DNA of 5,179 nucleotides from Flavobacteriaceae bacterium (GTDB lineage Bacteria > Bacteroidota > Bacteroidia > Flavobacteriales > Flavobacteriaceae). The notes under the pieces are model-generated. The model made no database searches. It worked only from the letters and a program-made list of their open reading frames with translations, and was not told the origin of the DNA. A program made the position numbers and the translations under genes. Location of the stretch: the NCBI GenBank assembly GCA_026992695.1, contig JALWYP010000341.1, forward strand, positions 1 through 5,179. Reading direction: 5' to 3'. How positions within the stretch are numbered: position 1 is the first letter of the stretch; each line of letters opens with the position of its first letter. Shown in pieces: positions 1-5,179 of the stretch.

Positions 1-1
1 A

Positions 2-610
2 GAAACCGGCGTTGAAATGGAACTCGATAACGAATACATTATGTCGCCTAAAGACCTTTGTACACTCGATTTTCTCGACCAAGTAATCGACACCGGAATA
101 AAAGTGCTAAAAATTGAAGGACGCGGGCGCGCTCCCGAATACGTTGCCACCGTTATTAAAACCTATCGCGAAGCTATTGATGCTTATTACAAAGGAAATT
201 TTACCCAAGATCGCGTAAAAACATGGATGAACGAACTTAAAAAAGTGTATAATCGCGGTTTTTGGAGCGGTTATTATTTGGGTCAAAAATTGGGCGAATG
301 GAGTAATGTAGATGGCTCTAAAGCCACTCAAAAAAAAGTGTATCTAGGCAAAGGAATGCACTATTTTCCAAAAAGCAAAATAGCCGAATTTAAAATAGAT
401 GCTTACGATTTAACTTTGGGCGATACCATATTAATTACCGGTCCTACCACAGGAGCAAAGGAGTTTCAACTCACAGAGATGCTGGTAAACGACCAAAAAA
501 AAGAGAAAGCTATAAAAGGCGATTCGGTGACAATTCCATTAGACTTTAGAATACGCTTGAGCGACAAATTGTATAAAATTGTTCAAACTCAACAACCCGA
601 AAACGCATAA
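2..610 (+). CDS. U32-family peptidase-like protein (probable tRNA/rRNA hydroxylation factor), C-terminal part
   Basis: The reading frame is open from base 2, so this is the 3' end (202 codons) of a gene that begins before the window; the ATG at 17 is an internal Met. Seen: a segment E-N/D-EYIMSPKDLC (Cys about residue 20 of the fragment), then KIEGRGRAPEYV (about 37-48) leading into a TYREAID helix. This is the typical end of the U32 TIM-barrel-like domain. From about residue 110 a beta-rich tail with LGD, ITGPTTGA and KGDSVTIPL matches the U32 C-terminal barrel domain. Known of the family: E. coli TrhP (YegQ) and B. subtilis YrrN/YrrO are needed for 5-hydroxyuridine at tRNA position 34, and RlhA for 5-hydroxycytidine in 23S rRNA; these use prephenate and depend on Fe-S biogenesis. 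True protease activity is doubtful for most members. The fragment lacks the RlhA-type extension, so a TrhP/YrrO-like role is more likely (inference). The PROSITE-type Cys-rich U32 signature would lie upstream, outside the window. It is 2 bases from the ferredoxin gene, suggesting translational coupling. Confidence 0.88.
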   Translation, partial: ETGVEMELDNEYIMSPKDLCTLDFLDQVIDTGIKVLKIEGRGRAPEYVATVIKTYREAIDAYYKGNFTQDRVKTWMNELKKVYNRGFWSGYYLGQKLGEWSNVDGSKATQKKVYLGKGMHYFPKSKIAEFKIDAYDLTLGDTILITGPTTGAKEFQLTEMLVNDQKKEKAIKGDSVTIPLDFRIRLSDKLYKIVQTQQPENA

Positions 611-612
611 CT

Positions 613-843
613 ATGGTGGTGGTTACGCTTCAGCGAAAAAAATGCATTGGTTGCAATTACTGTGAGGAATTAGCTCCGGGACAGTTTAAAATGTCTAAAA
701 AAGACGGGAAAAGCGTGCTGTTACATTCGGTTGAAAAAAAAGGCTTCTTTACCTTGAAATCTCCGGATGAATCGCTGTTGGAACCTTGTAAAAAAGCTTC
801 AGATGCTTGTCCTGTTAAAATTATTACCGTTAAAAAAATTTAA
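613..843 (+). CDS. small single-cluster [4Fe-4S] ferredoxin
   Basis: A 76-residue soluble protein with a CIGCNYC motif (Cys11, Cys14, Cys17) near the N-terminus and a C-terminal Cys66-Pro. This is the CxxCxxC...CP ligand pattern of monocluster ferredoxins of the Desulfovibrio/Pyrococcus type. The middle is the usual short loop with charged residues (about 23-50). All four expected ligands are present, so the cluster should be [4Fe-4S] rather than [3Fe-4S]. An extra Cys59 sits seven residues before Cys66, where some relatives have half of a disulfide. The usual partner position is Ala21 here, so Cys59 is probably free. There is no signal peptide; it should act in the cytoplasm as a one-electron carrier. 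The start ATG at 613 follows the U32 stop by only two bases, so the two are almost certainly co-transcribed. The likely job is to deliver electrons to, or otherwise support, the Fe-S-dependent U32 protein (inference from context). It could instead be a general ferredoxin. Confidence 0.9.
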   Translation: MVVVTLQRKKCIGCNYCEELAPGQFKMSKKDGKSVLLHSVEKKGFFTLKSPDESLLEPCKKASDACPVKIITVKKI

Positions 844-873
844 ATTTATCACGTTCTGAAAAAAATTATCTAA

Positions 874-1911
874 ATGAAATACACAACGCTTCCCAATACC
901 GATATTAATGTAAGTAAAATTTGCTTAGGCACAATGACCTGGGGCGAGCAAAACACCCAAGAAGAAGCTTTCGAGCAACTAAATTATGCACTAGAAAAAG
1001 GAGTAAATTTTATAGATACCGCCGAGATGTATTCCATTCCGGCGCGAGCTGAAACCCAAGGAAGTACCGAAACAATGATTGGTAATTGGTTAAAACAAAC
1101 CCAAAACAGAAATAAAATTGTTTTGGCAACTAAAATTGCCGGACCCTATCGTGGTTTCGACCATATTAGAACACCGCTTGATTTTTCAAAAAAATCGATT
1201 GAAGATGCCTTACATAAAAGTCTGAAACGCTTACAAACCGATTATATAGACCTGTATCAGCTTCATTGGCCCGAGCGTAACGTAAATATTTTTGGCGTGC
1301 GTGACTACCCATATAATCCTTCCGAAAAAGTACAAGACAATTTTGCTCAAATTTTAGATACTCTCGAAGGTTTTGTAAAACAAGGAAAAATCAGACACAT
1401 AGGGTTATCTAACGAAACCCCTTGGGGTTTAATGAAGTATATGGAAGAACACCGCAACGGAAAATTAAAAATGATCACGCTTCAAAATGCCTATAGCTTG
1501 CTTCAACGCAGAGATGAAATAGCTGTTACCGAAGTGCTTCTACAAGAAAACATAGGTTATTTACCATATTCGCCTTTAGCTTTTGGAGTGCTTACCGGAA
1601 AATATTTAAACAACCAACAGCCCGAAAAAGCACGTGTTACCCTTTTTCCGGCATACCGAAGATATAGTAGTGAACCTTCTCTGGAAGCTACCCGACGCTA
1701 TCAAAAAATTGCACACAAACACAATCTTTCGCTTACCCAATTAGCATTGGCGTTTGTAAATCAACAGTCTTTTGTTACTTCAAATATTATAGGCGCAACA
1801 ACACTTGACCAACTAAAAGAAAACATAGACAGTATAAACGTAACGCTTTCTGAAGAAATTTTAGAAGAAATTAATGAAGTACACAATGGGATGCCTAATC
1901 CGGCACCGTAA
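874..1911 (+). CDS. tas: aldo/keto reductase, Tas-like
   Basis: A full-length 345-residue cytoplasmic NADPH-dependent oxidoreductase with a TIM-barrel fold; E. coli Tas is about the same length (346) and is similar throughout as recalled. Seen: N-terminal GTMTWGEQN (about 19-27), and the catalytic tetrad Asp48, Tyr53 (in FIDTAEMY), Lys87 (in LATKIAGP) and His131 (in YQLHWPER). Next come GLSNET (177-182), LQNAYSLLQR (203-212), and PYSPLAFGVLTGKYL (231-245). The C-terminal cofactor-phosphate segment IIGATTLDQLKENI (305-318) follows. The AEMY...ETQG stretch (50-63) is typical of the Tas subgroup. The natural substrate is not known; E. coli tas was found as a suppressor of a tyrosine auxotrophy, which does not define the reaction. 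The ATG at 874 lies in an AT-rich context 30 bases after the ferredoxin stop. No terminator or promoter is obvious in that gap, so read-through from the U32-ferredoxin genes is likely. No functional tie to RNA modification is evident. Confidence 0.92.
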   Translation: MKYTTLPNTDINVSKICLGTMTWGEQNTQEEAFEQLNYALEKGVNFIDTAEMYSIPARAETQGSTETMIGNWLKQTQNRNKIVLATKIAGPYRGFDHIRTPLDFSKKSIEDALHKSLKRLQTDYIDLYQLHWPERNVNIFGVRDYPYNPSEKVQDNFAQILDTLEGFVKQGKIRHIGLSNETPWGLMKYMEEHRNGKLKMITLQNAYSLLQRRDEIAVTEVLLQENIGYLPYSPLAFGVLTGKYLNNQQPEKARVTLFPAYRRYSSEPSLEATRRYQKIAHKHNLSLTQLALAFVNQQSFVTSNIIGATTLDQLKENIDSINVTLSEEILEEINEVHNGMPNPAP

Positions 1912-1989
1912 TCAAATAGTTAACTTTCAGAATTTGTTTACCGTTGGTTTAACCCGAAATAGTAACTAATATACCAACATTTACAAAAT

Positions 1990-1997
1990 TAGTTTTG
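1990..1997 (+). promoter_or_regulatory. Bacteroidota -7 promoter element for polA
   Basis: TAGTTTTG matches the Bacteroidota sigma-ABfr -7 consensus TAnnTTTG exactly. Transcription would be expected to start about 5-7 bases downstream, near 2002-2004, giving a leader of about 24 bases before the ATG at 2027. No TTG/TTTG -33 box is visible at the usual 17-23 base spacing; the nearest TTG (1944-1946) is too far away. The element overlaps a small CAAAA-TTAG-TTTTG dyad (1984-1997), probably incidental. Supported by position in the gap between tas and polA, but the missing -33 box keeps this tentative. Confidence 0.42.
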
Positions 1998-2026
1998 TAG
2001 ATTTGAAACAAGAAAAACTCACTTGT

Positions 2027-4876
2027 ATGTCCGATAAAAAAAAACGCCTCTTTCTTATTGATGCTTATGCGCTAATTTTTAGAGGGTATTATGCCTTTAT
2101 AAAAAACCCGAGAATAAACAGTAAAGGACAAGACACTTCTGCTATAATGGGGTTTATGAATTCGTTGCTCGATGTAATTCGTAGAGAAAAACCCGATCAT
2201 CTTGCTGTTTGTTTTGACAAAGGAGGGAGTGTAGATAGAGTTGAAATGTATGAAGAATACAAAGCCAACCGGCTTGAAACTCCCGATGCCATTAGAGAAG
2301 CCGTTCCTATTATTCAAGATATTATTAAAGCCATGCACATTCCTATTTGTGAAGTTGAAGGATACGAAGCAGACGATATTATTGGCACCCTTGCTAAGCA
2401 AGCCGAAAAACAAGGCTACGAAGTGTTTATGGTAACTCCCGATAAGGATTTTGGGCAGTTGGTAAGCAAAAATATTTATATGTATCGTCCTTCAAGAATG
2501 GGTAACGGAATCGAAATTTGGGGCATCCCCGAAATACAAGAACGCTTTGGCGTAGAACGTCCCGAACAAGTAATAGATTACCTTGGGATGATGGGCGATG
2601 CCAGCGACAATATTCCCGGACTTCCCGGTGTGGGTGATAAAACCGCCAAAAAATTTATTGCCCAATTTGGTAGTATGGAAAATTTACTCGCCAATACAGA
2701 CCAACTTAAAGGCAAGATGAAAGAAAAAATTGAAGCCAATAAAGATCTTGGTTTGCTTTCTAAAAAACTAGCAAAAATAATGCTGGATGTACCGGTAGAA
2801 TTTCACGAAGAGAACTTTAAAATGTCGCAACCGGATGTGAAAAAAGTAACACAAATTTTTCAAGAATTGGAGTTTAGACGATTAACGCAACAATTTGAGA
2901 AACTTTTTTCTGAAAAATCACAGCCGGAAACTTCAAAGAAAACCAAAGTTAATAGTCCCGCCAACACAAATCAAAAAGAAAAAATAGCCGGAGGCGGACA
3001 ATTTTCGTTGTTTGACGAACCACAAAACCTTTCGGAAGAAGAAACCTCTGATTTTTCGGGCAGAAATACATTAAAAACCACACCTCATCTCTATCAAACA
3101 GTACAACCCGGACTTTCTACTTCCTTATTTATAGAAAAACTACTCAAACAAAAAACCGTTTGTTTCGATACCGAAACCACTTCGATAGATGCTCTAAAAG
3201 CACAGTTGGTAGGAATTGCCTTTTCGTGGGAAAAAGGCAAAGGCTATTATCTTCCGTTTCCCGAAGATAAAAATGAAGCGCAAGAACTTATAGAAAAATT
3301 GCGTCCTTTTTTTGAGAATGAACTAATAGAAAAAGTAGGGCAAAATTTAAAATACGATATTAAAGTACTTTATAAATACAACATTTCTGTAAAAGGAAAA
3401 CTCTTTGATACCATGATTGCGCACTATCTTATAAATCCCGATATGCGTCATAATATGGATGTCTTGGCAGAAACCTATTTAAATTATTCGCCACAATCCA
3501 TTACCGAACTCATTGGCAAAAAAGGGAAAAATCAGCGTTCTATGCGAGAAGTTCCGCTTGAAAAAATAACCGAATATGCTGTAGAAGATGCCGATGTTAC
3601 GTTTCAATTAAAAGAACATTTTGAAAAAGAATTACAAGAAGCACACACAAAAAAATTATTTGATGCTATTGAAATTCCGTTGGTAAGGGTACTTGCCTCT
3701 ATGGAGTTAGAAGGAATTAATCTGGATGTAGCATTTCTAAAAAGTCTTGAAAAAGACCTAAACGACGATATTAAAACGTTGGAAGAATCAATCTATAAAG
3801 AAGCCGGAGAAACTTTTAATATTGCCTCGCCCAAACAGCTTGGCGAAATACTTTTTGGGAAACTAAAACTTGTAGATAAACCCAAGAAAACTAAAACCGG
3901 ACAATTTTCCACTGCCGAAGATGTATTGTCTTATCTCGCCAAAGAGCATAAAATTATTAAAGATGTGTTGAAATACAGAACACTCACAAAACTTAAAAAC
4001 ACCTATATTGAAGCTTTACCAAAACAGGTAAATCCGGTTACGGGGCGCATTCATACTCAATATTTACAAACCGTAGCAGCAACCGGAAGATTAAGCAGTA
4101 TTAATCCTAATTTACAAAACATTCCCATTCGTACAGAGCGAGGACGGCAAGTGCGTAAAGCATTTGTTCCCAGAAACAAAGACTATATACTATTAGCTGC
4201 CGATTATTCACAAATTGAGCTTCGTATTATTGCCGCATTAAGCAACGAAGAAACCATGATTGAAGCTTTTAAAAACTGTGAAGATATTCACGCTTCAACC
4301 GCAGCAAAAGTTTTTAATGTACCAATAGAAGAAGTTACCCGAGAACAACGAAGCAACGCTAAGACCGTTAATTTTGGAATTATTTACGGGGTTTCGGCAT
4401 TTGGGTTAAGCAACCAAACCAGCCTTTCCAGAACCGAAGCTAAAGAACTAATAGAAACCTATTACAAAACCTACCCGAAATTACGAGAATACATCAACCA
4501 ACAAATAAATATTGCAAGAGAACACGGTTATGTAGAAACTGTTTTAGGAAGAAGACGCTACTTGCCAAGTATTAACGCCGGAAATGCCATTGTACGAGGT
4601 GCCGCAGAACGAAATGCAATTAATGCCCCAATTCAAGGAAGTGCCGCCGATATTATTAAAAAGGCAATGATAAATTTATTTAATACTTTTGAAAAAAAAA
4701 ATTTTAAAAGCAAAATGCTTCTGCAAGTTCATGACGAATTGGTTTTTGATGTTTACAAACCCGAATTGGAAACAATTAAACCTATTATTAAAGAAAAAAT
4801 GGAAGGAGCTTATGCATTAAAAGTTCCTTTAATTACAGATATAGGAATAGGAAATAATTGGTTAGAAGCTCATTAA
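2027..4876 (+). CDS. polA: DNA polymerase I
   Basis: A 949-residue three-domain polymerase (E. coli PolA is 928) for Okazaki fragment maturation and excision-repair gap filling. The 5' nuclease (about 1-295) has Asp12 in LIDAYALIFRG, CFD (62-64), YKANR (78-82), EGYEADD (111-117), TPDKD (137-141) and the H3TH segment GDASDNIPGLPGVGDKTA (190-207). A charged, probably disordered linker (about 300-355) follows. The 3'-5' exonuclease has Asp381 and Glu383 (FDTET), Asp444 (GQNLKYD), and Tyr517 with Asp521 (YAVEDAD), so proofreading should be active. The polymerase domain has TGRLSSINPNLQNIP (from 686), motif A Asp726-YSQIE, motif B Arg775, Lys779, Phe783 and Tyr787, and motif C His902-Asp903-Glu904. 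Motif A-C residues sit 21 positions after their E. coli counterparts. Phe783 corresponds to E. coli Phe762, implying discrimination against dideoxynucleotides. The start is set at ATG 2027 (MSDKKKRLFLID) rather than the in-frame TTG at 2003. The extra eight residues are not family-like, and 2003 coincides with the predicted transcription start. No frameshift is seen. Confidence 0.97.
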   Translation: MSDKKKRLFLIDAYALIFRGYYAFIKNPRINSKGQDTSAIMGFMNSLLDVIRREKPDHLAVCFDKGGSVDRVEMYEEYKANRLETPDAIREAVPIIQDIIKAMHIPICEVEGYEADDIIGTLAKQAEKQGYEVFMVTPDKDFGQLVSKNIYMYRPSRMGNGIEIWGIPEIQERFGVERPEQVIDYLGMMGDASDNIPGLPGVGDKTAKKFIAQFGSMENLLANTDQLKGKMKEKIEANKDLGLLSKKLAKIMLDVPVEFHEENFKMSQPDVKKVTQIFQELEFRRLTQQFEKLFSEKSQPETSKKTKVNSPANTNQKEKIAGGGQFSLFDEPQNLSEEETSDFSGRNTLKTTPHLYQTVQPGLSTSLFIEKLLKQKTVCFDTETTSIDALKAQLVGIAFSWEKGKGYYLPFPEDKNEAQELIEKLRPFFENELIEKVGQNLKYDIKVLYKYNISVKGKLFDTMIAHYLINPDMRHNMDVLAETYLNYSPQSITELIGKKGKNQRSMREVPLEKITEYAVEDADVTFQLKEHFEKELQEAHTKKLFDAIEIPLVRVLASMELEGINLDVAFLKSLEKDLNDDIKTLEESIYKEAGETFNIASPKQLGEILFGKLKLVDKPKKTKTGQFSTAEDVLSYLAKEHKIIKDVLKYRTLTKLKNTYIEALPKQVNPVTGRIHTQYLQTVAATGRLSSINPNLQNIPIRTERGRQVRKAFVPRNKDYILLAADYSQIELRIIAALSNEETMIEAFKNCEDIHASTAAKVFNVPIEEVTREQRSNAKTVNFGIIYGVSAFGLSNQTSLSRTEAKELIETYYKTYPKLREYINQQINIAREHGYVETVLGRRRYLPSINAGNAIVRGAAERNAINAPIQGSAADIIKKAMINLFNTFEKKNFKSKMLLQVHDELVFDVYKPELETIKPIIKEKMEGAYALKVPLITDIGIGNNWLEAH
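2999..3013 (+). other. putative sliding-clamp binding motif in PolA linker
   Basis: Codons 325-329 of PolA (numbered from the ATG at 2027) read QFSLF, followed by DEP. This closely matches the bacterial beta-clamp binding pentapeptide QL[S/D]LF. It lies after a Gly-rich turn (AGGG) in the low-complexity linker between the 5' nuclease and exonuclease domains, where a flexible peptide could reach the clamp. The motif match is seen; clamp binding is inferred and untested here. Confidence 0.45.
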
Positions 4877-4891
4877 AAAACATTTTATAAT

Positions 4892-5032
4892 GATATAGTG
4901 CATTTGGCAGATAGTGCTAAAATCAAAGAATGAGAGCGATAAATAAACATAGTGCAAACCCGATAATTTTGAGCGTTGAAATCTTCCTTGCCGGCAGGCA
5001 GGTGCCAAACGCACGATATTAAACCGTTAGCC
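4892..5032 (+). repeat. imperfect inverted-repeat element, attC-like or dispersed intergenic repeat
   Basis: The arm 4892-4909 (gatatagtgcatttggca) matches the reverse complement of 5003-5020 at 15 of 18 positions. The arms enclose about 93 bases, so the single strand could fold into one long stem-loop. Near the centre-right is a GC-rich palindromic core (about 4987-4998), and the heptamer ATAGTGC occurs three times (4895, 4911, 4949). Just outside the right arm is CGTTAGCC (5025-5032), close to the integron attC right-end core GTTRRRY but with C where the third R is expected. The next gene begins about 20 bases later. Total size (about 141 bases) is at the upper end for attC sites. Against attC: no matching GGCTAAC-type left core is found, and no integrase is in the window. 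A dispersed flavobacterial intergenic repeat or short non-autonomous element is equally possible. The dyad is seen; its nature is inferred. The element and its flanks (4877-5052) contain no convincing ORF and no clear U-tract terminator for polA. Confidence 0.5.
4986..5002 (+). repeat. GC-rich palindromic core with GGCAGGCAGG
   Basis: A perfect GCCGGC palindrome (4990-4995) extends outward as CCTTGCCGGCAGG with one T-G wobble, followed by another GCAGG. It resembles the short CCTGCC-TGCCGGCA-GGCAGG palindromes scattered between genes in flavobacteria, here with a degenerate left half. It stands out sharply from the AT-rich surroundings. It can form a loopless hairpin, or an alternative GGCA/TGCC stem with 4993-5006. 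Confidence 0.4.
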
Positions 5033-5052
5033 ACAAATAATGTCAAGAACAA

Positions 5053-5179
5053 ATGATAACAGATAGTAAACTTTTTGAGGAATTATCATTTTATACGTTG
5101 TCGCATCCTGATTCCAATTATTTCATTCATCAATTAATTGTTGATGCTTTTACTGCCCAAACTGCAGATAAGGATACTA
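5053..5179 (+). CDS. N-terminal part of a small uncharacterised protein, possibly DUF5946-like
   Basis: An open frame from ATG 5053 runs to the end of the window (42 codons plus one base), so it is truncated by the window edge. An in-frame TAA at 5038-5040 limits any upstream extension. The peptide begins MITDSKLFEELSFYTLSHPD and continues with FIHQLIVDAF and TAQTADKD. The HPD...FIHQ-VDAF-AQ-AD pattern is reminiscent of a family of small uncharacterised bacterial proteins annotated DUF5946, from memory only. The His residues (in SHPD and IHQ) are the notable polar conserved-looking positions. There is no signal peptide or membrane segment in the visible part, so it is probably cytoplasmic. 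Function unknown. It begins about 20 bases after the GTTAGCC end of the structured repeat, an arrangement like a gene cassette, which suggests it may have been acquired separately from the polA neighbourhood (inference). Confidence 0.65.
   Translation, partial: MITDSKLFEELSFYTLSHPDSNYFIHQLIVDAFTAQTADKDT

Noticed and set aside
107..331. Minus-strand ORF of 74 codons
   Set aside because: It lies wholly inside the U32 coding region on the opposite strand and has no recognisable protein features; a shadow of the real gene.
17..610. ATG at 17 as start of the U32 gene
   Set aside because: The frame stays open to base 2 and the codons before it (ETGVE) read as continuous U32 family sequence, so the gene starts outside the window.
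1912..1955. Terminator after the aldo/keto reductase gene
   Set aside because: Only very short dyads (for example GGTTTAACC at 1946-1954) are present, with no stable stem followed by a T-run.
2072..2413. Minus-strand ORF of 113 codons, and a + strand 64-codon ORF at 2241-2435
   Set aside because: Both overlap the well-conserved 5' nuclease domain of polA in other frames and look compositionally like frame shadows.
4964..4971. TAATTTTG as a -7 promoter element for the gene at 5053
   Set aside because: It matches TAnnTTTG, but it lies 81 bases before the ATG inside the repeat loop, and no -33 TTG is at a suitable distance. Such AT-rich matches are common by chance.
4877..5040. CRISPR array or tandem repeat after polA
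   Set aside because: The repeated heptamer is short and unevenly spaced, and there are no repeat-spacer units.

Overview
The window looks like chromosomal DNA from a Bacteroidota bacterium, most likely in the Flavobacteriia. The DNA is AT-rich. Start codons are preceded by A-rich or AT-rich stretches rather than GGAGG-type Shine-Dalgarno sequences. One gene has the Bacteroidota-type -7 promoter element (TAnnTTTG) upstream. The proteins also read like the Bacteroidota members of their families. No genus can be named from the sequence alone.

Layout, all on the + strand. Bases 2-610 are the C-terminal part of a U32-family 'peptidase', a family whose characterised bacterial members are RNA hydroxylation factors. 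After 2 bases comes a small single-cluster [4Fe-4S] ferredoxin (613-843). After 30 more bases comes a Tas-like aldo/keto reductase (874-1911). These three are probably one transcript, and the U32-ferredoxin pair is the functionally telling part. A 115-base gap with a -7 promoter element leads to polA (2027-4876), a complete DNA polymerase I with 5' nuclease, proofreading exonuclease and polymerase sites all intact. Its true start is probably an internal ATG rather than the upstream TTG. Its inter-domain linker carries a sequence that looks like a sliding-clamp binding motif.

Bases 4877-5052 lie between polA and the next gene. They hold an imperfect inverted repeat of about 130 bp with a GC-rich palindromic core, ending in a GTTAGCC sequence just before the next gene. 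This resembles an integron attC site or a dispersed flavobacterial intergenic repeat. A small gene starting at 5053 runs off the window; it is possibly of the DUF5946 type.

Most of the window is conserved housekeeping sequence. The part with most potential for something undescribed is the structured repeat after polA together with the gene that follows it. No CRISPR array, transposase, tRNA or rRNA was seen.
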